Shown here: positions 1-9,337 of the stretch, in pieces
Position numbering within the stretch: position 1 is the stretch's first letter
Layout: each line of letters begins with the position of its first letter
Source: Candidatus Enterococcus murrayae
GTDB lineage: Bacteria; Bacillota; Bacilli; Lactobacillales; Enterococcaceae
Reading direction: 5' to 3'
Length of the DNA stretch: 64,000 nucleotides
Assembly (NCBI RefSeq): GCF_017315985.1
Contig: NZ_JAFLVR010000012.1
Location: forward strand, 1-64,000
Notes under the pieces: generated by a model
The model's database searches: none
Told to the model about the DNA's origin: nothing
The model's input: the letters and a program-made list of their open reading frames with translations, nothing else
Program-made: the position numbers and the translations under genes

Positions 1-54
1 TAGAATGGTTCTAGCTAGCTTTTCAGCATCACGATTTCTTTTCTGACTAGCCAT
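1..54 (-). CDS. 5' end of an unidentified gene, cut by the window edge
   Basis: An ATG at 54-52 on the minus strand opens a frame that stays open to the window edge and encodes 18 residues starting MASQKRNRDAEK. A good ribosome binding site (AGAGGTG on the minus strand, about 62-68) sits eight bases upstream, which supports a real start. The visible peptide is basic and charged, but it is too short to identify. Its 5' side faces the terminator at 164-207, so it is transcribed separately from the GH43 operon. Confidence 0.5.
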   Translation of the reverse strand, partial: MASQKRNRDAEKLARTIL

Positions 55-163
55 AATAAAATCACCTCTTAGCTTCATTTTAGAAAAAGAAAAACTGTGA
101 AGCAACCACCTGCCTAGGATTAGTGGTTACTTACACAGTTAATATTACACTCTCTATCTATTT

Positions 164-207
164 AAAAAAACAGGTACTGTCAATAATAAGACAGTACCTG
201 TTTTTTT
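164..207. terminator. Strong bidirectional terminator ending the GH3-GH78-pgmB-GH43 operon
   Basis: A perfect 18-bp inverted repeat (164-181 and 190-207) encloses an 8-base loop. Seven A at one end and seven T at the other make it work on both strands. The right arm overlaps the stop codon of the GH43 gene (206-208). Confidence 0.9.
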
Positions 208-1750
208 ACTCTACCTCGATTTTCTGTCGCTGTGCTTTAATGATGACAAGTTCAGCGTCAGCTAACACATAAATCCCTTGCACATCACCTGTGTTTAGTG
301 CAGCAATGGCTTCATTAGAAAAGTGCAGGGAGCTTGTTTCAAAGCTCAGCTCTTTTTTCCCATCTGTTACGGTGAAGGTTTTTGTCGCTGGTTGATTGAT
401 CAATTTGAATTGTTTGGGCATTGATTCAAGCTTGCCTAAGTTCTCTTCGATGATGAGATCCTCGACTTTTTGATAGCGAGAGACAAGGAACTGATTTTCT
501 TGTTTGGTTACCAAGATAGCAGCAAAATGACTGTCATTGATCAAACTCAAAATACCAATTTTCCCATTATTGATGGCGGTGGTGTCTGCAACATCGACAG
601 TGAATGCTTCTGCCTTTTCTGTTTGCCGAATTCCTAGAAAGGCGGGTGTTGCTTCTTGCTCAATAGTTGTTGAACGTCCTTTTAGGGTCAAGGTGCCGTT
701 TTGCAAAACGATATTTTCCTTCAGCGAATCACGTAAGCTTAGCCATTCAGGATTTAAAGCAGGCTGTTGGAAGGTATCGCAAAAGGCAACGGCTTTCTGT
801 TCATTGGTTAGAGCACTCTGATGTTTTGGGAAGCCTGTCATATCGACGGTTTCGCTTGGAATCCCGTTATTGATTTCAGGCCATTCGCCTTCCCAGTTGA
901 CTGGGTAAAGCAGGGTCTCGCGTCCCATATTGGTAATCTGCTTGAAGCCGATCGTCGAAGGCCGTGTTCCTAAACATGTCAGCCACCAATTTCCTTGAAC
1001 ATCTTGAAACAAGTCAGCATGCCCGATGTTCTGCAAGGGTTCATTTGCCCGATCACGGTTTGTAAAGATTGGATTGATGCCACCTGTATCTTCAAACGGT
1101 CCCCAAAGATTTTTTGATTGAAACATCGTGATCATATGTCCTACACCAGTACCGCCTTCAGCGGCAAGAAGGTAGTAGGAGTTGTTTCTTTTTATAATAT
1201 GCGGCCCTTCAACATCTCGTCCGCCCGTCCCCATACTAATGACTTCTGGTCCTCTGACAATTTTTCCAGTTGAAAGCTCGATTTCTGCTTGCTGGATAGC
1301 TTTTGTCCCTTTTTCGTCAATATACCCAGTGAAGGTGACATAGGTCTGCCCATTCTCATGATATAGATCAGGGTCTATCCCCATAATGTCAATTTCTACT
1401 CGCTGTTTTTCCCAAACGATTTCGCCAGTATCTATTAAGCGGCCTTTAATAATAAAGTTCTTGAACTCGGCAAAGTTTGTCGTGATGACATAGAAATGAT
1501 CATTGAAAAAGCGAATACAAACGGCGAAAATTCCTTCATTAGACTTAGCCTTCGATAAATCTGCTTGTTCTTTCGATTCAGTGATTCCAGGTACCTTTGT
1601 CCAGTTTAATAGGTCAGTGCTTTTGCTTAATGCAATTCCAGGGAAATACTCAAATGTACTATTGACCATATAATAAGTATCCTTCACTAAGACGATACTA
1701 GGATCGGGGTACATTCCTCGTAAAATTGGATTTTGATAACTATTGATCAT
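206..1750 (-). CDS. GH43 beta-xylosidase / alpha-L-arabinofuranosidase, intracellular
   Basis: 514 residues, no signal peptide. The N-terminal five-bladed propeller of GH43 shows all three catalytic acids: base Asp16 in YPDPS, pKa modulator Asp126 in GIDPDLY, and acid Glu181 in VEGPHI. The last 200 or so residues are the beta-sandwich usual in XynB-type enzymes. It should remove terminal xylose or arabinose from imported short glycosides; which one cannot be told from sequence. It is the last gene of a leftward operon. Its ATG overlaps the pgmB stop (ATGA), with AAGGAG upstream, so translation is probably coupled. Confidence 0.88.
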   Translation of the reverse strand: MINSYQNPILRGMYPDPSIVLVKDTYYMVNSTFEYFPGIALSKSTDLLNWTKVPGITESKEQADLSKAKSNEGIFAVCIRFFNDHFYVITTNFAEFKNFIIKGRLIDTGEIVWEKQRVEIDIMGIDPDLYHENGQTYVTFTGYIDEKGTKAIQQAEIELSTGKIVRGPEVISMGTGGRDVEGPHIIKRNNSYYLLAAEGGTGVGHMITMFQSKNLWGPFEDTGGINPIFTNRDRANEPLQNIGHADLFQDVQGNWWLTCLGTRPSTIGFKQITNMGRETLLYPVNWEGEWPEINNGIPSETVDMTGFPKHQSALTNEQKAVAFCDTFQQPALNPEWLSLRDSLKENIVLQNGTLTLKGRSTTIEQEATPAFLGIRQTEKAEAFTVDVADTTAINNGKIGILSLINDSHFAAILVTKQENQFLVSRYQKVEDLIIEENLGKLESMPKQFKLINQPATKTFTVTDGKKELSFETSSLHFSNEAIAALNTGDVQGIYVLADAELVIIKAQRQKIEVE

Positions 1751-2424
1751 AGGAAACGCTCCTTTTGCCAGAGGCTATAGCTTGTGCGAATAGTCTCAAA
1801 TTTTAATTCGGATGTGGTTAGAAAGGGAAGGTCAGCGGTTTTCAGTTCAGGATTAGCCCCAACGGCGACTGAGAATGCGCCACTTTCATTGATGGCAGTA
1901 ATTCCGGCAATGGCATCCTCGATTCCGATACATTCTGACGGATGGAGGTCCAGTGCTTTTGCTGCAGCGATAAATATATCTGGAGCGGGCTTGCCGCAGG
2001 GAACCTTACTCGGATCAGCAATGGCATCAAAAGCTTCGCTCAACGCCAATTTTTCCAAAATGACTGGGCCATTTAAGCTAGCTGAGGCTAATGCGAGCTT
2101 CACGTGATGCTGCCTTAGTTCAGCTATGAATGTCGTGATCCCCGGTAGAATGTTCTTAGGGGACAACTGCTTTAGCGAGTCCTTGTAATGTTCATTTTTC
2201 TCCAGCAGTAATTGGTGGAACATACTATCGGAAACGGCAACATCAAGATAGTTCAGAATAACATTTAGCGAATCGCTGCGGCTTACTCCCTTCGTTTGTT
2301 CCTCTATACTTGGGGGCAGTTCGGCAGCAAAGTAATTTCTTGCATGATCTTGCCAAGCCTTGAAGTGCAGATTGGAGGTGTCAGCAATGACACCATCCAA
2401 ATCAAATAGAGCGCCTTTAAACAA
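1747..2424 (-). CDS. pgmB: Beta-phosphoglucomutase (HAD family)
   Basis: About 225 residues. HAD motif I is FDLDGVIADT (nucleophile Asp and the acid/base Asp two residues on). The cap-domain motif KGVSRSDSL, the ASAS motif and GKPAPDIF are all characteristic of PgmB, which converts beta-glucose 1-phosphate to glucose 6-phosphate. I chose the TTG at 2424-2422 because GGGAGGAA lies seven bases upstream; an in-frame GTG at 2445 has no ribosome binding site. The start overlaps the GH78 stop by eight bases. PgmB normally serves a GH65 phosphorylase, but none is in the window, so its substrate must come from elsewhere, perhaps from the GH3 gene of the same operon. Confidence 0.9.
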   Translation of the reverse strand: MFKGALFDLDGVIADTSNLHFKAWQDHARNYFAAELPPSIEEQTKGVSRSDSLNVILNYLDVAVSDSMFHQLLLEKNEHYKDSLKQLSPKNILPGITTFIAELRQHHVKLALASASLNGPVILEKLALSEAFDAIADPSKVPCGKPAPDIFIAAAKALDLHPSECIGIEDAIAGITAINESGAFSVAVGANPELKTADLPFLTTSELKFETIRTSYSLWQKERFL

Positions 2425-5242
2425 GAGAAACTTCCTCCCGTTCACTTAGAATAGGCGTCGAGGCCAATACTTCATTAATTTGCGCAAGCTTTTCCGGTGA
2501 AATTTGAATAAAAGGTAAGAGGGTATTCAGTTTAGTCAATGACATAGTACCCAATCCACCTTGAACAGCACCCGGATCGGCTCTAAAGAAATTTAATACA
2601 GGGTCAATTGCATCGATTTTTTCAACCAGCAGCGCATCCGCCATGATTTCCGCCGCCGTTGTTTCGCTGTGATAATGTTCGACGTAATCTTCAGAAGGAA
2701 TATAGCTGATCGCATACGTACCGCAGGAAAGAGAGAAGTGCCCGTTGGTTTTAAGCTCGCCGTTTACTGTAACAGAAGCATTTTCTGATCTAGGCAATTC
2801 AACATTCAAGGTAGTGCCAAATGGAACTTTCAAATGAATGTTAATTGTGTGTTCTTTGTCTGCTTCGATCTGATAGTCCGCAGCGATTCTTCCATAAGGT
2901 GTGTCGAAATGCCCACTGACTTGTTTCAAACGATAATCGAAAAGCGGCGCAAACGTCATTTCTTGATAGCCGGGTTTCGTATTTTGAATGCCTAGAAGAT
3001 AATTATAAGCCCATTCCATGATCGCCCCGAAGCTGTAATGATTCAAAGAATTCATCCCTTCAGGATTCATCGAACCATCGGGCAGGACAGAATTCCAGCG
3101 TTCCCATACGGTTGTCGCGCCAAGATTTACAGCATAGAGCCAGCTTGGAAAATCCTCCAAAAGAAAAATCTTGGCGGCTAGTTTATGATACCCATATTGA
3201 GAGAGGACCTGACAAATGAACGGAGTACCAACAAAGCCGGTCTTAAGATGGTCGTTGTCTTTTTTCAGCCGTGCGACTAGATCTTTTACGACCCGCAGCC
3301 GTTGTGACTCAGGAACTAGTTCAAAATACAGGGCAATCGCATAGGCTGTTTGAGTATCGATTGCTAAGCGGCCATTTCCAGTAATATATTCCTTCACAAT
3401 CGCCGCTTTGATTTGTTGCGCCTGCTCGTGGTAGTGAGCTGCATCTTTAGGCAGATTCAAAATTTCAGATGTATCGGCTACGATAGTACTAGAGTAATAG
3501 TAGTAGACTGATGCGATAAAATCTTCTTCTGTTTTTCCCGTTGGCAAGGCAGGGTTTTCACCATCTAACGCCAGCCAGTCTCCAAATTGAAAGGTTCCAG
3601 TCCACAAATCATTGGTGTGGCTGTTCTTTTTGATCCATTCGACCCAAGCCTTCATAGCTGGATAATTTTGGCGCAAGATTGCAGGATCACCATAGCTTTG
3701 GTACATATTCCAAGGGATAATCGTTGCTGCATCCCCCCAGACGGCAGCGCCGCCGTCAGAATTTCCCATTGCCGGGGCATACATAGGTACCATTCCATCA
3801 TGCAGTTCCTGTTCGACTGCAATATCTTTTGCATACTTTTTGAAGAAAGGGAAGACATTCATATTCAAGGCGGCCGTTTTGGAGAATACTTCAGCATCGC
3901 CTGTCCAGCCTAGCCGTTCATCCCGTTGCGGACAATCAGTCGGGATGTCTAAGAAGTTTCCTTTTTGTCCCCATAAAATATTTTCAAAAAGACGATTGAC
4001 CTTTTGATTGGTCGTCTCGATTTTTCCTGTTGTTGCCATTTCAGAATAGATGACCGCTGCTTGGAAGTCGTCCTTCATCAATGATTGGGTATTTCCTTCG
4101 ACTTTTACATAACGATAGCCATAAAAAGTGAAGTGAGGGCGTACCCATTTTTCCTCACCATCAGAAATGTAGACAAAAGCCGCTCGTGCTTCGCGCAGGT
4201 TTTCCCGATAAAAGTTGTCCTTTTGCAGGATTTCTCCCATTTGAAAGACAAGCTTAGTGCCTTTAGGTTCTCGGTTATAAAATTCCAGCCAACCCGTTTG
4301 GTTTTGTCCGAAATCAAGGACCTGTTCGCCAGCAGGTGTTTCAAGAATTTCTTGAACAGACAGGCGTTCCATAATTTTTATCGGCAAACTTAAGCGGTCT
4401 TGCAGAAGGGACTTCTCTTTATTTAATACTATAGCTGCTTGCCAATCACCAGGTGTCTTCGTGTCATCTAGGTCTTCACCATAATAAATTTCAGATTTTG
4501 TGACATTTCCGCTAGTTGTCAGCCAGGAATCGTCCGTTGTGATAATTTCACTAGTACCGTCTGTATAATTTACATGATATTCAGCAATCACACAGTGCTG
4601 GTCGCCATAAATGTTCGCCTGTCCACCGTCAAAGCCCAAAGTTCCTTTGTACCAGCCATCGCCAGTAGTGAAAAGCAACTCATGGCTATTGGTCCCTTGG
4701 AATGCTTCGGTAACATCGTAGGTTTGAACTTGAACCCATTGATCATAGGCTGTGACACCTGGGGTGAGGTACTCGTCACCGACTTTTTCACCATCAATAG
4801 AAGCTTCATAAATTCCCAAACCAGTCGCATATAAACGCGCGCTGGCTACTTTAGCTTTAGGAGTGAAGGAGCCTTTAAAAAGTGTGTTCTGAATCGTTTT
4901 ATCTGGATGAGCAATCCAGTCTGCCTGAAACGCTTCGTCCATTTTACCGGTCTCAAAAAAGCTTGTTTTGGAAAAATGGTTGTTATCTGCATCAGAAAGT
5001 GAAATCTCCACATGATAGCGAGTACGTGGACTCATTTTTAAGGGAACGTCAAAATAATTGTTTTCAAACGGCTGTTTCTCGCTTTGATAAACGGGCTGAT
5101 TGTAGTCATTCGTCCAAATAGTTACTTGTTTGTTTAGTTCGATAAAGTGATCAGCGTCAACGATAAACTCGATTCGTAAATCATCCAGCTGAAAACCTAC
5201 AGGCTCGGTCATATGATTGATTAAAATACTTGAAATCTTCAT
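2417..5242 (-). CDS. GH78 alpha-L-rhamnosidase, intracellular
   Basis: 941 residues, no signal peptide. N-terminal beta-sandwich domains (about 1-400) precede the (alpha/alpha)6 catalytic domain. That domain carries the GH78 signature DCPQRDERLGWTGD at 436-449, with the probable general acid Glu442, and a C-terminal beta-sandwich from about 780. A further 90-residue helical tail (about 850-941) is longer than in many relatives. It should release L-rhamnose from flavonoid or terpenoid rhamnosides; the rhaBADfucO operon at 39.7 kb can consume the product. It lies 12 bp after the GH3 gene and overlaps pgmB, so it belongs to the same operon. Start supported by AGGAGTG. Confidence 0.93.
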   Translation of the reverse strand: MKISSILINHMTEPVGFQLDDLRIEFIVDADHFIELNKQVTIWTNDYNQPVYQSEKQPFENNYFDVPLKMSPRTRYHVEISLSDADNNHFSKTSFFETGKMDEAFQADWIAHPDKTIQNTLFKGSFTPKAKVASARLYATGLGIYEASIDGEKVGDEYLTPGVTAYDQWVQVQTYDVTEAFQGTNSHELLFTTGDGWYKGTLGFDGGQANIYGDQHCVIAEYHVNYTDGTSEIITTDDSWLTTSGNVTKSEIYYGEDLDDTKTPGDWQAAIVLNKEKSLLQDRLSLPIKIMERLSVQEILETPAGEQVLDFGQNQTGWLEFYNREPKGTKLVFQMGEILQKDNFYRENLREARAAFVYISDGEEKWVRPHFTFYGYRYVKVEGNTQSLMKDDFQAAVIYSEMATTGKIETTNQKVNRLFENILWGQKGNFLDIPTDCPQRDERLGWTGDAEVFSKTAALNMNVFPFFKKYAKDIAVEQELHDGMVPMYAPAMGNSDGGAAVWGDAATIIPWNMYQSYGDPAILRQNYPAMKAWVEWIKKNSHTNDLWTGTFQFGDWLALDGENPALPTGKTEEDFIASVYYYYSSTIVADTSEILNLPKDAAHYHEQAQQIKAAIVKEYITGNGRLAIDTQTAYAIALYFELVPESQRLRVVKDLVARLKKDNDHLKTGFVGTPFICQVLSQYGYHKLAAKIFLLEDFPSWLYAVNLGATTVWERWNSVLPDGSMNPEGMNSLNHYSFGAIMEWAYNYLLGIQNTKPGYQEMTFAPLFDYRLKQVSGHFDTPYGRIAADYQIEADKEHTINIHLKVPFGTTLNVELPRSENASVTVNGELKTNGHFSLSCGTYAISYIPSEDYVEHYHSETTAAEIMADALLVEKIDAIDPVLNFFRADPGAVQGGLGTMSLTKLNTLLPFIQISPEKLAQINEVLASTPILSEREEVSLV

Positions 5243-5254
5243 TTTTTCACACTC

Positions 5255-6946
5255 CTAAAATAATTGTTTAGCGGTTAAGTCACCGCAAAATGGGTCAACC
5301 GGGCTGATACCCTCAAAGGCTTCCGTTCCGGTCATTTTTCTAATGACAGCGTCAATGCTTTCCTTATTTCCAGTATAGGTGTTGATGTAGGTAGATACGG
5401 CTGGAATATCAAATAAATGATAAGGATTAGCAGTAGAAATAAAAATTGTTGGGATCGACTTCATGAACCATGGTGCATCAGCGGCCATTAAGTGAATCCA
5501 ATCTAAGCGAGTCGTTGTTTGATTGCTGGCAGTTTCGATATTGGCAATGTAAAGTGCTAAATCAAACTTCTCCTTCATTTCAGCGACGCCTTCCTCAAAA
5601 ATCTCATGGAAGTTCAAGTGCTGCCGGTCGTATAAGCTCACTTCAAAGCCAAGGGACTCTAGCTGACTTTGAAAAAGCCCTGAGACCTGACCGCCTTCCT
5701 TGAAGCCGCCATCATCTGAATCCCCTAAGACGACCATGCGAATTCGCGGATAGCGTTTCACTGTTACCGGCAAAAGCTGATCGCGATCCTTAACGAGAGT
5801 GACCGATTTTTTTGCTGCTGCGGCTGCTTTTTTCGCGTGTTCCTCGATGTTTAAATCTAGCGTTTCAGGCAGCTTAGAATCAAACAACCCATGAGTCAGC
5901 TTAGTTGCGAGTATTCTAAGAACGGCTTCTTCGATACGTTCCAGCTTCAGTGTGCCATTTTCTACCGCTTTTTTGATGAAGGCGTAATCCTCATCGATAT
6001 TTTTATTGAAAAGGATCATATCGATTCCCGCATTGATTGTTGCTGGCAGCAGCTCTTCACGAGGCAGAATCGCATTGTAGCCGATCATCGGTGTAGCATC
6101 GGTGATCGCTAATCCGTTAAAGCCCAATTTGTCCCGCAACAGTCCGTCAATCAAGAGTTTTGAAGCAGAAGCAGGTTTTAAATCCGCGTCCGCTATTTTT
6201 GGAGACAGCTTTCTTTCCCAAGCCGGCTGCAGGATATGACCGATCATGATACTGGTAACCCCTTGGTCAATGAAGGTTTGATAAATCTTTCCATAGGAGT
6301 CCATCCATTCGTCAGCGGTTAAGGAGTTGACTGTACTTAACAAATGCTGGTCACGCTCATCAACACCGTCACCCGGAAAATGTTTGATGACAGGTAAAAT
6401 ACCATTTTGCTCAAGTCCGTTGATTTGGGCCGCCGCCATTTGGATGACACGCTCTTGGTCGCTGCCAAAGGTTCGCGTGTTCGTGATAGGATTGCGGAAG
6501 TTTTTATCAATATCAACAATCGGTGAAAACGACATATTGCAGCCAACCTGAGCGGCTTCGTGTCCGGCGACATTGCCTAATTCGTAAGCATGGGTTGGGT
6601 CATTCGTTGCTGCGATTTGCAGCGGCATTCCGAACCAAGTGCCTTCAGAAATAATTCCATTTCCGCCAGATTCCAAATTTGCCGAAAAGAATAAGGGAAT
6701 CTCACTTGCTTCTTGAGCTGTAGCCAATTGCCGCTTGATTTTCTCTGCTGAAGCAGGGCGATACATCATCCCGCCAGGACGATAGGTTTGAATAAATTCG
6801 TTAATGTCTACTTGATCCTCGTCTTGTCCGATGACAAAAAAGAGCTGTCCGATTTTTTCATCTAAGGACATTTTTTGAACGTTGTCTTGAAGCAGTTGAA
6901 TTTGTTCTTCTGTTAAGTGATACGGTTTTTTTGCTAGATCTAACAT
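5255..6946 (-). CDS. GH3 beta-glycosidase or phosphorylase of the NagZ (His-Asp dyad) type
   Basis: 563 residues, cytoplasmic. The NagZ-type signature KHFPGDG (188-194) is followed by DQH, giving the Asp199-His201 dyad used as acid/base in this subfamily. The nucleophile is Asp283 in LAITDATPM. A C-terminal alpha/beta domain follows from about 385. Family members are beta-N-acetylhexosaminidases, and some (Nag3 of Cellulomonas fimi) act as retaining phosphorylases that also accept beta-glucosides. It is the first gene of the operon, with GGAGG before the ATG. Co-transcription with pgmB rather than with amino-sugar genes favours a glucoside phosphorylase role, which is inference. Confidence 0.85.
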   Translation of the reverse strand: MLDLAKKPYHLTEEQIQLLQDNVQKMSLDEKIGQLFFVIGQDEDQVDINEFIQTYRPGGMMYRPASAEKIKRQLATAQEASEIPLFFSANLESGGNGIISEGTWFGMPLQIAATNDPTHAYELGNVAGHEAAQVGCNMSFSPIVDIDKNFRNPITNTRTFGSDQERVIQMAAAQINGLEQNGILPVIKHFPGDGVDERDQHLLSTVNSLTADEWMDSYGKIYQTFIDQGVTSIMIGHILQPAWERKLSPKIADADLKPASASKLLIDGLLRDKLGFNGLAITDATPMIGYNAILPREELLPATINAGIDMILFNKNIDEDYAFIKKAVENGTLKLERIEEAVLRILATKLTHGLFDSKLPETLDLNIEEHAKKAAAAAKKSVTLVKDRDQLLPVTVKRYPRIRMVVLGDSDDGGFKEGGQVSGLFQSQLESLGFEVSLYDRQHLNFHEIFEEGVAEMKEKFDLALYIANIETASNQTTTRLDWIHLMAADAPWFMKSIPTIFISTANPYHLFDIPAVSTYINTYTGNKESIDAVIRKMTGTEAFEGISPVDPFCGDLTAKQLF

Positions 6947-6970
6947 GAATGATAAGCCTCCAATGATTTA

Positions 6971-6993
6971 AGTATACTTGTTCACGCTTTCAT
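6971..6993 (-). promoter_or_regulatory. Promoter -10 and cre-like CcpA site for the GH3-GH78 operon
   Basis: On the minus strand TATACT (6976-6971) is a good -10 box. No consensus -35 lies 17 bp upstream, as expected for an AraC-activated promoter. A cre-like box, ATGAAAGCGTGAACA on the minus strand (6993-6979), fits WTGNAANCGNWNNCW with one mismatch. It sits just upstream of the -10, so catabolite repression is likely. Confidence 0.65.
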
Positions 6994-7180
6994 TCTAGCT
7001 TGGAAAAATAAAGTGAACCATTGCGAAAAAACATCTGAGGTGTGTTCATTTCACTGCTCCTTTCATTTGTCGTCAATTGCGTCTTGCTTGAATGATTCAT
7101 TCATGAGATAGTTTAGTCGAAGCGCGGAAGGAACATCATAGAAAAAAACGACTTGAGAAAGTTAAACCTGTAATTACTCA

Positions 7181-7208
7181 ACTTATTAAGGAATAAGTGT
7201 CTTTTTTT
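7181..7208 (+). terminator. Weak terminator-like hairpin just upstream of the AraC gene
   Basis: A 7-bp AT-rich stem (7181-7187 with 7192-7198) is followed by GTC and seven T. It lies in the leader of the AraC gene at 7225, a few bases before its ribosome binding site. It may be a weak attenuator, or chance in AT-rich DNA. Confidence 0.35.
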
Positions 7209-7224
7209 GAGAGGGGATAGGATC

Positions 7225-8241
7225 GTGGAGAACGAGCTATTAAAAATATTGCAAGAGAAAAATCAACCTCGCAGCTGGGATGAGCTGGGGCCAGAAATGA
7301 AGCCAAAGCGTGCAGGTGTGTTGAAAAATGAGCCTGTGTATGAATTCTTTCATACATTGGATGATTCATTAGAGGTCAATCCACAGTCAATTGCGATTTC
7401 CGTCCAGCCTATAAAATCTTTTATTCCTTACCACATACACGATTATGTAGAAATAATCGTTCCTATCGTGGGCAGCTGCACGGTCATTACGAAAAATGAT
7501 GAGCTGAAGCTAAGACAAAATGATTTGATTATTATTGGCAATCATACGATCCATCGTGTTGAGCCGATCGAAGCCGAGAGTGTCGTAATCAACCTAACGC
7601 TTAAGGACACAGCCTTCAATTTGAACGATTATCATTTTATGTATGAAGATCGAGTAACAAAAAAAGTGTCCTCTCTGCTTTTTTCGTTGCTCTCAAACGA
7701 GACTCAAGGAGAAAACATCTACCGTTTGTTTCGCACCCATCAAGATACTAAGATTCATCTGTTGGTGGAGGATATTATTCAGGAGTATTACTACCCTGAT
7801 ACTCAATCGAATCAAATCATTCGTTTGGAGCTGCTGACACTATTTGGCCGCTTAATCCGTTCGGCCGCCAATGAACAAGAGGTGATCGCAGGCGTCGACG
7901 ATACGTCTGTCAATTTATTGTCGCTGCTTTTGTATATTGAAAAAAACTACGCTCAGATTACTTTGGAGGAAATGGCTCAGCATTTTGGGTTCAATCCAAA
8001 TTACTTATCTTCTTATTTAAAAAAACACACAGGGCTCACCTTCATTAAGCTGGTTCATTTGCAGCGTGTAAATATAGCGGCAGAATATCTGACTTATACA
8101 AATGCGCCAATTGAACAAATCGCACTGAAGGTTGGGTATGAAAATCCTTCTTACTTCTATAAGATGTTTCGCAAAAATTTAAAAATACTGCCAACTGAAT
8201 ATCGTGAGAAATATTCTTTTCATGCAAAAAAAACCGATTGA
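7225..8241 (+). CDS. AraC-family activator, likely regulator of the GH3-GH78-pgmB-GH43 operon
   Basis: 338 residues. An N-terminal cupin-like sensing domain (about 60-130, with FIPYHIHDYVEI) is followed by a C-terminal double helix-turn-helix (about 235-330) ending in the family pattern IALKVGYENPSYFYKMFRK. I chose the GTG at 7225 because AGGGG lies nine bases upstream; the earlier in-frame TTG has no such site. The gene is divergent from the GH3 operon and is its obvious regulator. It resembles the AraC protein at 31273, which stands divergent from the second rhamnosidase unit, so both may sense rhamnosides or their products. Confidence 0.88.
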   Translation: MENELLKILQEKNQPRSWDELGPEMKPKRAGVLKNEPVYEFFHTLDDSLEVNPQSIAISVQPIKSFIPYHIHDYVEIIVPIVGSCTVITKNDELKLRQNDLIIIGNHTIHRVEPIEAESVVINLTLKDTAFNLNDYHFMYEDRVTKKVSSLLFSLLSNETQGENIYRLFRTHQDTKIHLLVEDIIQEYYYPDTQSNQIIRLELLTLFGRLIRSAANEQEVIAGVDDTSVNLLSLLLYIEKNYAQITLEEMAQHFGFNPNYLSSYLKKHTGLTFIKLVHLQRVNIAAEYLTYTNAPIEQIALKVGYENPSYFYKMFRKNLKILPTEYREKYSFHAKKTD

Positions 8242-8260
8242 GCGCCTTCAATCGGTTTTT
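8229..8260. terminator. Bidirectional terminator between convergent AraC genes
   Basis: Arms 8229-8241 and 8248-8260 form a 13-bp stem with a 6-base loop, A-rich on one side and T-rich on the other. Its arms overlap the stop codons of both flanking genes. Confidence 0.9.
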
Positions 8261-9222
8261 TAGAGCTTAAATTTTTGACGGTATTGATTAGGGGAGAGAC
8301 CGGTCTGTTTTTTAAAATAATGATAAAAGTATGCTTCGCTGGAAAAACCTAAACGCTCAGCGATCAGTTGAATGGTTAAATCGGTCGTATTCAACAACTG
8401 CTGCGCCTTTTGCGTGCGAATCATCTGGGCATAATTGGCGATCGTCATTTTCGTTTGCCGCTTTAAAAGCCGGTTTAGGTACTCAGGATTGTAGTGCAGA
8501 GACGCTTCGATTTCTTTTCGAGAAATATTGCCGAAGCTGCCTTCAATCAGGTGGATCACGCGATTGACCAGGTAATCTTCTTTGGAAAGATCCAGATCAA
8601 TTTGCTGCAGCGAAAAAAGATTGGTGTTTTCTAATGCATCCAATAAGCGCAAAATCAATCCCCGCTGAAAATAAGAGCGGCCAATCTTAGAAGTAGCCAC
8701 CTCCAATTGCAGCGAATCAATAATCACATGAAAGCCAGCGCTTTGATAGGGCAGGCATGGGGTAAATTCAATGTAGCTGCGTTTCCATTGAGAATCTGAT
8801 TGCAGATTTTGTTGGAGAAATTGAAAAATCGGCCCCTCACCAGAGTCGTTTGACAACAGTTCACTTAGTAAAGTTGGCGATAGGTTTAAAAATACTACAT
8901 TACAGCCATCCGAAAGAATCTCCCGATGCAAAATCTGTGTGTTCAACAAACAGCCTTCACCCGCACGGAAAACATATTCCTTATCTTCTATAAAGTTCGT
9001 CAGTTCTCCTTGCAAAACATACATCAGCTCAAAGCTTTGATTTTTATGTAGCGCTTGGTATTCTTCATCCTCAAATGCGACGATTTCGCCATCCTGGACT
9101 TTCGTATAAAGAACTTTTTCACCGATTTTTTGCTTATAAAAAATAGCGATGGGCGTATGTGTTCTGATCTGAGGGATTTCTGCATCGTTAGAATGAAGCT
9201 CAGAAAAAGGATTTTTTGTCAT
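8260..9222 (-). CDS. AraC-family regulator, likely controls the divergent GH2 gene
   Basis: 320 residues. The N-terminal cupin region (about 60-130) has the ligand-pocket pattern NQSFELMYVLQGELT. The C-terminal helix-turn-helix pair (about 225-320) ends with IAERLGFSSEAYFYHYFKKQTGLSPNQYR. The ATG has GGAGGTG upstream. It is divergent from the GH2 gene at 9338 and shares with it a short intergenic region holding a cre-like box, so it is probably the inducer-responsive activator of the GH2-MFS pair. The inducer is unknown. Confidence 0.87.
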   Translation of the reverse strand: MTKNPFSELHSNDAEIPQIRTHTPIAIFYKQKIGEKVLYTKVQDGEIVAFEDEEYQALHKNQSFELMYVLQGELTNFIEDKEYVFRAGEGCLLNTQILHREILSDGCNVVFLNLSPTLLSELLSNDSGEGPIFQFLQQNLQSDSQWKRSYIEFTPCLPYQSAGFHVIIDSLQLEVATSKIGRSYFQRGLILRLLDALENTNLFSLQQIDLDLSKEDYLVNRVIHLIEGSFGNISRKEIEASLHYNPEYLNRLLKRQTKMTIANYAQMIRTQKAQQLLNTTDLTIQLIAERLGFSSEAYFYHYFKKQTGLSPNQYRQKFKL

Positions 9223-9251
9223 AGGACACCTCCAATAGGTCGGGAAAATGC

Positions 9252-9266
9252 AGTAAACGTTTTCTT
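9252..9266 (-). promoter_or_regulatory. cre-like CcpA site between AraC and GH2 genes
   Basis: AAGAAAACGTTTACT on the minus strand fits the cre consensus WTGNAANCGNWNNCW with one mismatch (position 2). It lies in the 115-bp divergent promoter region and could repress either direction. Confidence 0.6.
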
Positions 9267-9337
9267 GAAGTCGGTATTTTTGATTATATCACACCGGCAG
9301 ACTAACTAGAATGAAGAATATCAGAGGAGGAACACAG

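Noticed and set aside
2425-2445. Upstream GTG start for pgmB
   Set aside because: No ribosome binding site; the TTG at 2424 has GGGAGGAA at the right distance.
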